From Phanerodontia chrysosporium (taxonomy: Eukaryota; Basidiomycota; Agaricomycetes; Polyporales; Phanerochaetaceae), in NCBI GenBank assembly GCA_001910725.1, contig MJGA01000004.1:744001-808000 (forward strand): DNA of 64,000 bases, written 5' to 3'. Of this stretch, positions 24,106 through 34,464 are shown one piece after another. Position 1 is the stretch's first letter, and the number at the start of each line of letters is the position of its first letter. Position numbers and translations under genes: made by a program. A model generated the notes under the pieces. That model made no database searches, was not told the DNA's origin, and was given only the letters and a program-made list of their open reading frames with translations.

Positions 24106-24921
24106 GGGTGGTGTGCCGTGGAGGGGAGGACGGGCATGGCTGGCGTGCGCAGGGAGTTGTTATAAAGGCGTGGATGATGGACGAGGGCAAGAGGACTTCG
24201 CATCTCCGCCAAGGGACGCGGCGCAGGAGTGCGTGCTTGGCAGGCCAAGGTGGCCTCGATCCGCTGTCGTGAGTGCGCAACCCTGCGCTGCTTCCTCCTC
24301 GGACCGCCCCCCTGCGCATCCGAGACGGGCCTCGCGGCGGCCAGCAGCGTGCGCGCGCGCCGTCGTCCACGAGCCGCAGCGGCAGCGGCAGCAGCACGAC
24401 GGGCAGGGCGGGCCCGGGCGCGCGGGCAAAGACCGTGCCCAGGCGTTTGGACGGCGGGCAGAGGGGGAGATCGCCAAGCCTGCTGGTGCCGGCGTCGGCA
24501 GCGCGATCAAAGGCTGCCGCACCACAAAGCCCTTTCCGCGCGCCTTGGCAGCCCTCGACGAATGCACGTCCGCGAGCACCAACGCCGCCCAGACGGCCCG
24601 CAGGGGTTCGTGCTCGCCGCGCGCAGCAAAGGCTCGGACTACGCAACATGCTTGCCAGCTCGAGCAGCTGCCACCACAGCGACCCTGGCAAGGCTCGGAC
24701 AAGCAGCAGTCGGAAAGGGCATCTCGTGGCTGGGCTTGGCTGGCCTTCATAGCACTGACCGGTTATTAAGCTGTCTCGTCTATTCGGAGGGTGCCTCACT
24801 TCTAGCCTTGAGCATGAGCTTGGGTGTACCCAAGCTCCTCGCGCATGCCCCGTGCTGAGCCAATTCCGCGAACGACCCACCGCTGTCGCCCGATCCTCCC
24901 ATATCGGGCAAGGCGCATCAG
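24106..24921. other. GC-rich intergenic region left of the tandem array
   Basis: 816 bp with long but mutually overlapping open frames on both strands, as expected from high GC content. None has a recognisable motif. It serves as the upstream region of FAHD1 copy A only. Confidence 0.4.
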
Positions 24922-24997
24922 GCCATCAGTCCCATCGGGCGCCCACGCATCAGCCTGCACAAGTGACTCCGGCAAGGTTCGCTCTCGCCACGCAGCC

Positions 24998-26090
24998 ATG
25001 GCAGCAGCAGCATTCCTCAGGCAGGGCAAAAAGGTCAGCAGCCGGCGTGCAGCGCGGCCACACACAGGCCAACTGCTCACCGTCTCCTCGCCCAGATCGT
25101 CGCCATCGGCCGCAACTACGCGGACCACGTCAAGGAGCTCAACAACGCGATCCCAAGGGAGCCCTTCTTCTTCCTCAAGCCCACCACCAGCTACCTGCCC
25201 TCGGGCGGGAACGTCGAGATCCCCCGCGGCATTGTCGCGCACCATGAAGGCACGTCCCTCGCCCGCGCCCCCGTCCCACCGCTAACGCACGTACCCCCAG
25301 TCGAGCTTGGCCTCGTCATAGGCAGGCGCGGCCGAGACATCGCCCAGGCCGACGCGGACGCGTACATCGCGGGCTACGGTGAGCCGCAACCCCCCACCGC
25401 TGCCCAGCGCGCCGCGCCCGCTGACGCCCCCGCAGCCCTCGCGGTCGACATGACCGCGCGGAACCTCCAGGAGGAGGTCAAGCGCAAGGGCCTCCCGTGG
25501 AGCGCCGTCAAGGGCTTCGACACGTTCACCCCCGTCAGGTGCGTTGCCCGCTCCCTGCCCGCCGGCGTGTCTTGGCACACGCGCGCGCGCGCCCGCGGCC
25601 CGAGGACTGACCGCTGCCGCGCCTCCCCCAGTGCGTTCGTCCCGCGCGCCGCCGTCGCCGACGCGCACGCCCTCACGCTCTCGCTCCAGGTGCGTCGGCC
25701 CGCCCGCCGTCTGCGCCGCACGGGACTGACGCGGGCCTGCGCTGCGGCGCGCCCTCCCCGGACCCAGATCAACGGCGCGCTGAAGCAGCACGGGAGCACG
25801 GCGGACATGATCTTCCGCATCCCGCGCCTCGTCGAGCACGTCTCGTCGATCATGACTCTCGAGGTGCGGCGCTCTCCGCTGTCTACGCCCCAGGCCACTC
25901 ACGCACGGACCGCCCCCGGACGCAGGAGGGCGACCTGATCCTGACGGGCACGCCGTCGGGCATCGGCCCCGTCGCAGCGGGCGACGCCGTCGAGTGTGCG
26001 CTCGCCGACGCGAGCGGCAACACGCTCGCGACGCTCACCTTTGGCGCCGTCGACAGAGTCGGGGGGTACCACTACCAGGCTGCGTCGTAA
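24998..26090 (+). CDS. FAHD1: FAHD1-like acylpyruvase, array copy A
   Basis: Fumarylacetoacetate-hydrolase-fold enzyme. Known family members hydrolyse acylpyruvates and decarboxylate oxaloacetate in mitochondria. Seven exons splice to about 229 residues, close to human FAHD1. They read MAAAAFLRQGKK, IVAIGRNYADHVKELNNAIP with FFFLKPTTSYLP, IVAHHEVELGLVIGRRGRD (metal-binding E-x-E), ALAVDMTARNLQEEVKRKGL (metal Asp), SAFVPRAAVADAHALTLSLQ, INGALKQHGSTADMIFRIPR and EGDLILTGTPSGIGPVAAGD, ending GGYHYQAAS. The intron at 25250-25300 has a GC donor (AAG|GCACGT). No clear mitochondrial presequence is visible. This copy has Val in DRVGGYHY where B and C have Ala. Its promoter region differs from theirs because the repeat begins only 76 bp upstream. 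Confidence 0.92.
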
Positions 26091-28216
26091 GGCGGCGCCA
26101 GGCGTGTGTGGACGTCACCGACGTGGCCGAGGAGGGGGGGGGGGGGAAGACATATCAGTGTTGTGCTACCGCGCTGCTGCATTGCAGCCCGGGATTGCCC
26201 ACACCGCATCCAGGCATCGGGCCCTGTATCCTCTGTGCTTGTGTAGTTCTGCGGGGCGTCAACCATCTGGACAGAGTCGTCAGCTGCCACTCGGCGTGTG
26301 CCCTTGGCGCGAGGCGGCGATCAGCCCGAGACCGGTGGCGGAGCCTCGCGCACGGCCGTGCGGCGCCGGTTGGCAGGAACCCCCAGGTGTTGGGGAATCA
26401 GACGTGCCGTCACAGGGCGGCGTCTGGTCTTGAACTGCGACGCCCGACTTGGCTCGTGCGATATCGTCTGCGCTGCGAGGAGTGGAATGTTGTCTCGGGT
26501 GTAGGGTCCGTCCCTCTTGGGAAATGACTCTGATACCGCCATTTTGAGCTGATGTGCTGGGCACGCCATTGAACGACTGCCTCCTGAGCAGCGAGAAGCG
26601 GGCCTCTAGGACATGGCAGGACACTTATCACGCCAAGGGGATATCGCGCCCGTGATTTCAGCTGAGCACTGGCGGTTGATTTGCCGATACGCTTCGAAGA
26701 GTACGAGTCTAACCTTCGCCCGCGGAGGCAGGGACGCTGCAGGCGAAGGAATGCCTTACATGCAGCACCCATGCATCTCATGAAGCCCGTTCCTGCACGC
26801 GGCAGCAGACAGCCGGTCCACCGTCTGCCTCAGCCAGGCGCCAGGGCGTGACCACGTCCGCAGGGACGTCGCGGCCCACTTGGGCCCGCGAACTGCCAGT
26901 GCACCGTCTCCCCGGCGGCGGCGGCGGCGGCGATGTGCACCTGTAAGTGCCCGAAAGGACGCCCTGAAATCCCTCTGCGACCTCCACCCTGGAGGGGGAC
27001 AGCGGTGGGCGGCGCGCGCGGGCCAACGCGGGGTGTATGCGCTGTCGAGTCGGGCCGACGACGGTGTCCTGCGCTTCGCCATGGCGGCCTTGCAGGGGCG
27101 CTTCAAGCGCGCAGGCCAGTCCGCCTCCCGGCACTGTGACGCTGGGGCTCTGCAGGAGGGACCGGCCAAGCTGGGCATGGGAGGACTGATGAAGTAGAGA
27201 GCAATTCGTGCAGGTGCACATCTTCATGTCTTTGTGCGACTTCTTACCTGCGTAAAAATGTTGACCGGGGACGCCACTGGCACCGTGCTGATGGGTCGGA
27301 GGAGGACCTCCTTCGTTGTAACAGCTGTCAAGTCCGCGTCTGACTGCCCAGCTGTTCAAGGCATCAATTCGAGCACTCAGGTCTCTGTGAGTCGTTTGTA
27401 ACGACTTGGATAACTATGGGCGGTTATCCTGGTCACACACGGGGACTCGAACGGTTGCAATGTGGCGTGGCTCAATGAATAGACTATCATCGCTGTGCGG
27501 CTTTGTGGGCTTGACTCGATGTCACCGCGGTCCTCGTCAAATGGTCGGAGGATCCGTAGCACGTGCCGTGGCGAAGCGTTTGTTTTCTCCTCGTCCTTGT
27601 CATGTACAGTACGCCATGCGCGAATAAACTTGCAGGTCAAAGTTTGGGCCCGTACGGTCCGTGTCGAACTCGCAATGGCGGATCTCGCGTTCCCCCCAAG
27701 TTCCCGCGACTCGAATTTCGATCTCGGGCGCTTGCACAGTATGTTGGAATTCTTGCTCCTGACCACGACGACCCGACTGTTTGCACACCGACGACTCGCA
27801 CCTCGCGAGCCCGTGGACAAGCCCCTCGCAAGCTCTCTTGAAGATACCGATGCGCGTTGCGCCTCTCCAGGGCCCGAAATATCCCGGCCGGGCGCGCTGG
27901 GCGCGCTGCTGGCCTGTGGGCTCAACCCGCAACAACCCTCTCTCGGCCCTGCCGCCTCAAAGAACACCCCCGAGACGCCAGAAATTCGACGGCTGACACT
28001 CTCTAAACTACGCCCGCGCCTAGCGGCAGGGAGCAGGCGGTGCTGGCGACGGCGGCGGGTTCGTTCGGTCAGGAGGTCGTCGCAAGGATTCGCATTTCGG
28101 CCGGCAAGTGACAGGCCGGCGTTTCCCAACGTCGTGTCAGTCTCTGTCAAGACCTTTCGCAACGTGTGCTGGAAGCATTGGCGGGATATGTAGTGCCGCT
28201 TGGTTGCGCTTTGATG
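26091..28216. other. Copy A: FAHD1 3' flank, no recognisable gene
   Basis: Begins with a G13 run (26134-26146) in the likely 3' UTR and includes a (GGC)n stretch near 26912-26935. Open frames of 200-260 codons occur on both strands (27377-28162 minus, 27495-28193 plus) but overlap each other and carry no motif. On the minus strand a gene-like exon reads SWAVRRGLDSCYNEGGPPP and ends at a GTAAGA donor near 27249; I could not extend it. Confidence 0.4.
26134..26146 (+). repeat. Poly-G run behind FAHD1, copy A
   Basis: G13, 44 nt after the FAHD1 stop codon. The same position holds G12 in copy B (36572-36583) and G8 in copy C (47033-47040). Such runs can form G-quadruplexes and are prone to sequencing error. 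Confidence 0.8.
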
Positions 28217-28498
28217 ATGGACCCTGCGGTAAGTGACGTGCGATTCTTTGGCTTGCTACTTCGCTAAAGCGCCGATCTTCCAGGTTCAACGTCCAGACTT
28301 TGAACGCCGGCTTTCGGTTATCGAGGAGCGAACCACAGCAGGCGATGCGACGGTGTCGGGCGGGTACAAAGGTGAGCAGGCGGGCGTGGCTCGGCTCAAC
28401 CACGGGACCGAGGGCTGACTTTGCACGTAGACGTTTTGGCGATGCTCTGCCTCGCTGCGGCGCGGCACTGCCCCCGTGTGTTTGCTATCAGCCGGTAA
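28217..28498 (+). CDS. Candidate spliced micro-ORF, copy A
   Basis: Three exons joined by good introns: ATGGACCCTGCG|GTAAGT..TTCCAG, then an exon encoding VQRPDFERRLSVIEERTTAG and ending at 28371|GTGAGC..CACGTAG, then an exon ending CPRVFAISR and TAA. The product is about 56 residues of no known family. The same model holds in copy B with two residue changes. It could instead be the 5' part of a longer gene, since a GTAAAG donor overlaps the stop. Weakly supported. Confidence 0.25.
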
Positions 28499-29903
28499 AG
28501 TGCGAGGAGGCGGCGGGAGCTGTTTGATCTCGCCACGCGGGCCCCGCTCCTCTGATGGTCTGAATACCATGCGTCCTTGCAAGGGACAGGTGGACAGAGC
28601 GGGCAATGTGCCAGAGTCAAAATTGGCGAGGCGCGTGACGACGTGCGGGGCGCAATACTCACTCGCTCGGACGCTCGGGCGCAACAGGAAATATGGCGCT
28701 CGGTCAGCCAGCAACTTGCAAGCTGAGCGAAGCTGCGAATGTCTGCGAACGAGCGCGTTAGTCGGACGCTCTCCGGCTGGTGTCGCACTGCATGCGAGAG
28801 GAGCAAACCGCCTGCGGAGCCGTCCGGGGGAAAGAGGCAGTGCCGTCACCTCCGTGTGGAGGTAAGAACGGCGCGTGAGGTCTCCCGAGTCGAGCCGCGT
28901 TGGATCGTGTCATCGATGAGGTACGTTTGATGCTCTTCATTGCGTCAAGCAAGGTGTGCTAACTTCGCCGCTGTCCTCTTCCCAGGTCATCGCCAAAACG
29001 CCGGGCTGCACACTGTCCTGTTCATCGTCGTGCATTAGCACGAGCATTTTTCCACGCCAAACAGGCCAGTGAAACCGCGCACCTTGGCTCCTCGCTCTCG
29101 CGTGTGGTCCCACCGGGAGGACTCGCGTAGGCCCCGACCGCATCGGCCTCGGCTACCGAGCGATCTCATTGGCCACGACCTTTGTCGCACGGCAGGACGT
29201 ACCGCCATTGTCACTGCTTCGCCAAGCAAAAGGCCGCCGAGGCCAGTGACGCTGGAGTACGAGCATGAGATATGCAAGGGACGCGGCGCCCGACGCGCTC
29301 TCCCGTCAACCGTCTCGGGCAACACCATGCATTCTGCTTGTCTCCCGAGTAAGTCTCCTTGGCATGTCTGCGTTGCTGTTGCATGTTTCTGATGCCCGTG
29401 TGCCAGGACGTGCCCACATCCGCAATTCGCCAGCGCAATCGCACGCTGTGAGGATCCGCTACTGGGTTGGGATGTTAGATGAAGGCGAGGGAAGGTTTTC
29501 GATGGCGAATAGACGAACTGGGTGGGGCAAAGATGCAAATTTGTGGTATAGTCCGGTGCTAGTTGAATAGTATCTCAGCAATTCGTGAACAGCGGGCAAG
29601 CTGCGAAACACACCTGTGGGGGGGCTCACTGATTTTCACGATGCAAGCCTGGGAGGCACTGCTAATCGCAGCGAATGGTGAGAGTGTCATAGTCATGAGC
29701 AAGCACATCGTGCAGGACACACGTCGAAGGGCGTCGTACGTACTCGAGACGACACAGAATCACCTCCGGCAAGCGCGGCTGGGTTGGACAGGCTATTGGT
29801 GAGCCGCATGCTTATTCCCGAGGGGTTCACAGACTGCTCACTGCGTGTCTGCGACAAAGTGTTCAGCATGGGCGGGGTTCGTAAGGCCCTCCACCCTACC
29901 CGC
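28499..29903. other. Copy A: no recognisable gene
   Basis: Contains the divergent patch 28610-28720, where copies A and B differ by a dozen clustered transitions. A convincing plus-strand intron (GAG|GTACGT..GTGCTAAC..CCCAG) lies near 28920-28985. A 79-codon frame at 29563-29802 has two residue differences from its copy B counterpart. None is identifiable. Confidence 0.35.
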
Positions 29904-30236
29904 TCACGCCGAGAAGCGCCACGCGTACGGCGGGCTGCTCGTGAATAGTTTGGCGAAACAACGCGACAAGAACTGCTAGTCCTTGGTCAGTACAATGAAC
30001 CAGCAAGCCAACAAAAGTCTTACCTTATGTCGGTGGGCAGGAGAAAAACATGCTCCGAGCCCTGATTTTGTCGATAGCTCTGCGGAGGGCAGTGGGAAGC
30101 CAACAAGAAAATTCCTATCGAGGGCTCCGCCAAGTTGAGGGCATTGCACGATCACAATCGCAGAGCGCAGTGGCATCGCAGTGACGTCGACCGAGTCCAT
30201 CGTAGCGAACGGACGGTGCGGAGGGTGTTGACACAC
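29904..30236 (-). CDS. Candidate two-exon small ORF, copy A
   Basis: The minus-strand frame begins at 30236 (second Met at 30200, MDSVDVTAMPLRSAIVIVQ). It is split by an intron at 29976-30023 with GTAAGA donor, ACTGAC branch and GACTAG acceptor, and ends at 29904 after SSPPYAWRFSA. The product is about 94 residues of no known family. In copy B the same model survives, but four of the few changes alter residues, which argues against strong purifying selection. Confidence 0.22.
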
Positions 30237-33200
30237 CCGACGTCTGCGTCAGGGATGGGAGGTGCAGCACAGCGGAGACGGCGAAGGCCCGTGTGCTTGT
30301 GGACCATGGACCGGGCCGTCGGACGCTCGACCGTCATCATTGGCGACAGGTCGAGATTACAGCGGTGACGCAGCCCAAGTATTGCGCTGCTGAGCGGCAT
30401 GCGGACATCATGGCAGGGCAGCTCGAGGTCGGCGGACGGAACGGCAAGCGGCTGCCATGCCTCGTATCGGGGTGATAGCAGGGTTGCTAAAAGTTCAACG
30501 AGACGAGACGAGCCGAGACGAGAGAGGTGCCACGTCAGGGCACAGGCAGCCTCAGCGTAAAACCTGATAGACATGGGCGAGTGCAATCAAACGGCGGGGT
30601 GGCATAGCAGCGGGCTGGCTTACACAGCCGGCCTGGCTTCGTCGACACGAGCGACGCGACCTGCACCACGAAGGCGGTGCACATTCGATATGTGCAGCAT
30701 TACGGCATCAACTGCGATGCCCGCGAGGAGACATTGGCAAGTCAGTCGTTTGTTTTCGATAGAAACTTTACGCATTGCTCACTAACTCCACGAAGGAGCC
30801 CGGGCCGAGAGAGCTGCATTGCTTTTAATCCAAACTGCTCGAGCCGAGACAGTGCCGAGCGACGGTCATTCTCGCACCGGTGATCGGCACGGGCTCGGGA
30901 GGAAGACTGGTTCATGTTTAGTTAGTGCATGTGCTGGCAAGTGAGCAAACGAGAGTCCTACCTGACATTGGGCAGCACGATAAGCATGGCTGTGAGACTT
31001 GGTAGTGGCGCCTCTGCCAGTAGAGGTTGACGACGGCGGTGGCAATGTGCCCATCCGAGCCAGGGGCTCGGACCAGGTGTGTGGCGGTGGGCAAAGGCCG
31101 CGGCAGCGGCACCGCAGTAACATAGGGCATCGCCGATGCGGACGGTCCATCCGGGCGATGAATCCGTACGCGGCATGGGACACGCGAGGCGCAAGCGAGA
31201 GACCGTCGTCCTCGCGGGGCCGGGCTGTCGAATGCTACGCCGTGGGTATCAATGCCTGTTCGTCGGGTAGCGACATATTCAATCTGTCACTGGGCTGCCA
31301 GAATGCCATGCCCGCCCACATCGACCTCTTGATACTCGTAGGCCACGACCAGGGACGGTGTGTGCAGCGACTTTCCGTGCCGCTGGGCTGACGGTAGCGA
31401 CGCTCGGCTTCGAGGAGATGACCTCAGTCGCTGCCGGCACACCGTCCTGACGTCCAGGCACGCGCTGAGCTAACAGGCGCGGGTTAGCGCAATCAAAATG
31501 CCGAAACACTGCGGCGGTCTTACTGCGCTGGTCACCGGGGCTGCCTCCGTCCGGAGTGGACGCGAAGGCGGGACAACCCACGGCGTGGTCGCCATCCACG
31601 TCACGCACCCTGGGTTGCGCTGTGCTGACCGCTCACCGACGGCGGCGGGACAGCCGCTAGCTATTATAGAAAAGTAGGGGTCACGGTCAGCTTTCGCTAC
31701 GGATGGCAGCAGCGAACCTGGGATCACAATCCCAGTACCTTTATCATGCTAGTAGTGTACTTCATGATTTTGTACCTGGTATTACGAGAACGTGATGGTC
31801 AGTTCAAGAACTTGAGTTGGGATTTGGAGAGACAAGGCTTACCAAACCGGTTCGTGCTTCGGGTTTTCAAGCTGTCTATCAATAACATGGAAACGATGAA
31901 GCAGAGACCCTGATCTCACTGTCTGTACTATACTCTACCACATATCGTCGTCACGGTGGAAAGACCCCGCTAACACAGGAGTCTCTCCCGCACTAGAAGT
32001 GTATGCCTTTGAACGAACGTCGTTTAATCTATGCAAGAACGCGTTAGCTTGTGCAGAAACTTGAGGGACATGGAGAGACGGGGCTTACTGACCTCCATAG
32101 AGTGCCCGCGGCAGCAGCTTGTAATATGTAGGTACCTTTGTGTCAGGATATTGAGAAGCACTTGTGTAGGATTGCTTACAAGTGGTGTGTCCTGTGGTAA
32201 CCACACCGCAGAATGACGCGAGATAACAAGTTGCACCACGCATTGATTGACAGCGGGAGTAGGCGGCCTAGTGAATAAATCGTTAGTATCCCGTGGTGGA
32301 ATGATACCGTAGGGATAGCACTCACCGGGAAGAGCGCGACATGGCGGCCGACGTCACCGAGGACGAGGCAGGGGCATGGAGAGTCTGTAGCTAACAAAGC
32401 CGAGTGTCGGGCACACAGCGAGCGAGGTGATGATGCACCCATGACCGAGGGGCAAGTGAGACGAGGAAGAGAGAGGGAGGGAGAGGAGGAGGAGGAGGAG
32501 GGGAAGAGCGGAATGGGGCCTCCTGAGCTGTGCCCACTGCACCCTTTATACTGCAGAGGGCGCGTCGCGTGCACGGACGACACCGCAGGTCCCACGCCCT
32601 CCTGCACACCCGTCTCCATGCCGCGCGTACTGCAGCCGCTGCGTGCGAGCCACGTCGCGACGGAGGCAGGAGGCGATCGAGGCCGTCCGCGCGCCGTCAC
32701 GGTGCCGCAGGCTTGTCGCAAAAAAAGGAGCACTCCGCCTGCCAGCACACGGCGCGCGTACCTCGGCGCCAGTGGCGGTGAGGTGCCGCCGCGGGCCAAG
32801 CGAGGCCGCCCTGGGCTGGGGAACGTCGCGAAGCTGGGCTCGAGGCGCGGCAGCACGACGTGGCGTGCACTGACGCGACGCGGCAGCGGCGAGCACGGAG
32901 GGGCGCGTTCCATCAGAGTGGTCGCTGTGTTCGCGTGTGCAGATGGGCGGCCGCCTGTCATCGGGCGGAGCTCCAGGACGTGCCCCGCTGTCCTGTTTGC
33001 CTGGCACGCTCGAGCGCGAAGCTGCGACTCATGTGCGACGAACTTGAACTTTGCGGTTTATGTGTCTTCTTTTCGACATGGGCCGTCAAACAGATGATGA
33101 TGTTCTGAGAGAATGCAAACTTACCATCACGGTTCAGAGCAGCCCCCTCTTGCGTGCTCCGTGTGTGGTCGTGCCGAGTGTCGTCGACGAGCGCGAAGAG

Positions 33201-33742
33201 CAAGGCGGCTCGGTGCAGCCCCGCGATAGCCGAGGGCTTCGTGGCGTCTGCCTGATTTGGCTTATCGGTGATATCTGGCTCCTGCCCTTGCTCTCGTCCA
33301 TGCTCGTTCGCCCGCCTTCCCATCCTACCTCAGTCGTCTGGCATTGCAGCCAAATGTTTCTTTCTACAATTTCTCGCAGGTGCAATGCCATTTTAAAGCT
33401 CAGTGCATGTTCGGCAGGTCAAGTTGGTAGCTCAGTACTCTTGCGGACATATACACGCTGGACGAGAGAGTCCACTGGTCGCATTGCACTCACGTCTCTT
33501 GTCTCTGAGGCTTTGCAAGTAGGTTGAGCTCGCTTACACTCACAGGCTGAGATCAAACCTACTCTCGGAGATGAGGTGTTCCTGTGAACTCCACTCAGAT
33601 GCCACCGCAGCCCGCTTCTTGGTGCCACTGGTTGGGAGGCGTCGGATGATGTGCCTGTGTTGCTGTGCTCAAGGCCTGCCCGTTGCCACTGATGCCTGCC
33701 ATGTAGTCTGGCACTTTGGCACACGCTTCAGTGTGCTACACT
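30237..33742. other. Copy A: intron-like signals but no readable gene
   Basis: On the minus strand there are three near-perfect fungal introns: 32268-32325 (GTGAGT, TACTAAC, CACTAG), 32029-32088 (GTAAGC, GCTAACG, GCATAG) and 31776-31842 (GTAAGC, CTGACC, ACCAG). More donors lie near 33111 and 33333. The joined exons soon hit stops, so this could be a spliced non-coding RNA or a decayed gene. A (GGA)n tract at 32484-32500 is two units shorter than in copy B. A CGAGA-rich pentamer run lies near 30500. Confidence 0.35.
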
Positions 33743-33859
33743 GCTGAGACCCCTGTCCATGGAGAGCCAACTATCTCAGAGGACGATCTCTGAGATAGCA
33801 GGCCCTCCATAGAGAGGGTTGTCTGTGCAACCATGGCTGCATAGCGAGAGGGTCTCAGC
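33743..33859. other. Multi-branched foldable element, copy A
   Basis: A 10 bp outer stem (GCTGAGACCC 33743-33752 with GGGTCTCAGC 33850-33859) closes about 97 nt. Inside are an 11 bp perfect hairpin (CTATCTCAGAG 33771-33781 with CTCTGAGATAG 33788-33798, extended by GCC/GGC), a CCCTC/GAGGG hairpin (33803-33807, 33814-33818) and a GGTTG/CAACC hairpin (33817-33821, 33828-33832). The last two share two bases and may alternate. A further CAGTGT/ACACTG hairpin abuts the left side (33729-33743) and a T6 run lies at 34007-34012. Whether it is transcribed is unknown. Confidence 0.5.
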
Positions 33860-34431
33860 TGTGCAGGTGGGCTATTTCGAGCGCTTTCTGATGCTCTTCC
33901 CGAGGGCGCTGCACTAACTCACTACCCGATCAGACCGTTTCTGGGGTCACCAAAGTGTCGCCAAGCCGTCGCGAGCAACCCCAGTCACAGAGGAGACCAA
34001 ATTCAATTTTTTGTACCTGCCCCGGGAGCTTGTACGTGGCCTATGGGGCGCTACTCAGCTCTCCCGTGTACGCCTCCCATCCCTGTGGTCTCGGCTCAAG
34101 CAGCCGCATGTCCATCCAGCAGAGCAGCACATAGCGTTGAGACCTCCTCAGCATGAAGCAGCGTCCAGGGCGCACACGAGGTCGTGCAGTCTCGACAGAC
34201 GGTGACCTCAGGACGAAGGCGACGGCGGGCAAGTTGCGGGGAGAGGGCAGAGACGGGCCAGTGCACCGGTACGTGTTCTGTCGCTGCCGCGGCATGTCGA
34301 CGCGGCGGAACGTGCTTTCGTAGGGCCAACAGCGTGCGTGCCGACACGTAGAAGTGTCTCACACGGCCCAACGACGCCCTGGTCGCCCCATCGAAGGCGG
34401 GTCGGACTGCGTCGGAGAACGTCCACGGACG

Positions 34432-34464
<33 letters not shown>

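Noticed and set aside
24160..24880. Overlapping frames of up to 298 codons upstream of FAHD1 copy A
   Set aside because: Several frames are open at once on both strands with no motif or splice logic; typical of high GC content.
27429..27530. tRNA-like CGGGGACTCGAACGG string on the minus strand
   Set aside because: It resembles a T-arm, but the stem bases do not pair and no matching acceptor or D-arm is present.
27377..28193. Long open frames on both strands (261 codons minus, 232 codons plus), repeated in copy B
   Set aside because: They mirror each other in GC-rich DNA, carry no domain, and copy differences change residues freely; conservation is explained by recent duplication.
32176..32961. 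261-codon minus-strand frame (344 codons in copy B at 42633-43667)
   Set aside because: A two-base difference between copies changes its length and frame, and strong intron signals lie inside it.
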